Source of the DNA: Ferroplasma acidarmanus Fer1 | Lineage (GTDB): Archaea > Thermoplasmatota > Thermoplasmata > Thermoplasmatales > Thermoplasmataceae | NCBI RefSeq assembly: GCF_000152265.2 | Contig: NC_021592.1 | Span: forward strand, 744,001 to 808,000 | Direction of reading: 5' to 3' | DNA length: 64,000 nt | Shown here: one piece after another, positions 63,986 to 64,000 of the stretch | Position numbering within the stretch: position 1 is the stretch's first letter | Layout of the letters: every line of letters begins with the position of its first letter | Translations under genes and position numbers: made by a program | Notes under the pieces: model-generated | The model's input: the letters and a program-made list of their open reading frames with translations, nothing else | The model's database searches: none | What the model was told of the DNA's origin: nothing

Positions 63986-64000
63986 ATATTTATTTTTATA

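Noticed and set aside
1-64000. CRISPR array
   Set aside because: No regularly spaced repeats of 23-37 bases were seen anywhere; the Cas4-like nuclease stands alone.

Overview
The window is a stretch of chromosome from an AT-rich archaeon, most likely a Thermoplasmatales acidophile of the Ferroplasma/Acidiplasma kind. The informational genes are all archaeal in type: EF-2 with its diphthamide loop, EF-1alpha followed by uS10, archaeal alaS and ileS, Rpo11, the eL42-eS27-aIF2alpha-Nop10-PAC2 string, the RFC small subunit and tRNA-Ala(CGC). Many predicted extracellular proteins are rich in Asn, Ser, Thr and Tyr with N-X-S/T sequons and few charges, as expected for a cell facing acid. The genus is inference from protein style, not from a search.

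Layout. 1-15.6 kb is mostly housekeeping: aspartase, an isocitrate-dehydrogenase-like protein, a zinc-ligand-less site-2-protease homologue behind alaS, dCMP deaminase, an archaeocin-like secreted protein with small membrane partners, an Hsp20/winged-helix regulator pair behind a perfect 19-bp palindrome, OsmC, a threonine-synthase-like enzyme and EF-2. 16-20.6 kb is an accessory island: a second archaeocin-like gene pair between ~93-bp inverted repeats, then an IS4-like transposase gene split by a complete IS256-family element, then the relic of an IS3 end. 20.6-34.2 kb is core again (uS10, EF-1alpha, Rpo11, a tRNA methyltransferase, ileS, a ribosomal/aIF2alpha operon, FixC-FixX, a Cas4/RecB-like nuclease, a phosphoribosyltransferase).

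34.5-36 kb carries an AbrB antitoxin with a truncated PIN toxin and a complete IS481-family element with a 15-bp target duplication. 36-51.5 kb is metabolic and surface-related: acyl-CoA dehydrogenase, a five-gene secreted-protein/ABC-transporter operon, a dienoyl-CoA-reductase-like SDR, MFS carriers, a tandem NTF2-like secreted protein, an M20 amidohydrolase and a proline-racemase-family enzyme. At 51.5-53.9 kb an IS5-like element, itself split by an IS3-family element, has inserted near the 5' end of an MFS gene; the gene can be rebuilt codon by codon across the 9-bp target duplication.

54-62.9 kb is a decayed accessory zone: a pseudogene, several toxin-antitoxin loci whose antitoxins are intact while most toxins are broken, permease and recombinase relics, tRNA-Ala and rfcS, and a ~4.5-kb block bounded by two partial copies of an lrp-rfcS junction. 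The window ends with a one-cysteine peroxiredoxin and an encapsulated-ferritin-like protein that look like an operon. The best candidates for undescribed biology are the two archaeocin-like gene sets, the 37.5-41.1 kb secreted-protein/ABC operon, the REAGK pseudoprotease coupled to alaS, and the block between the lrp-rfcS repeats.
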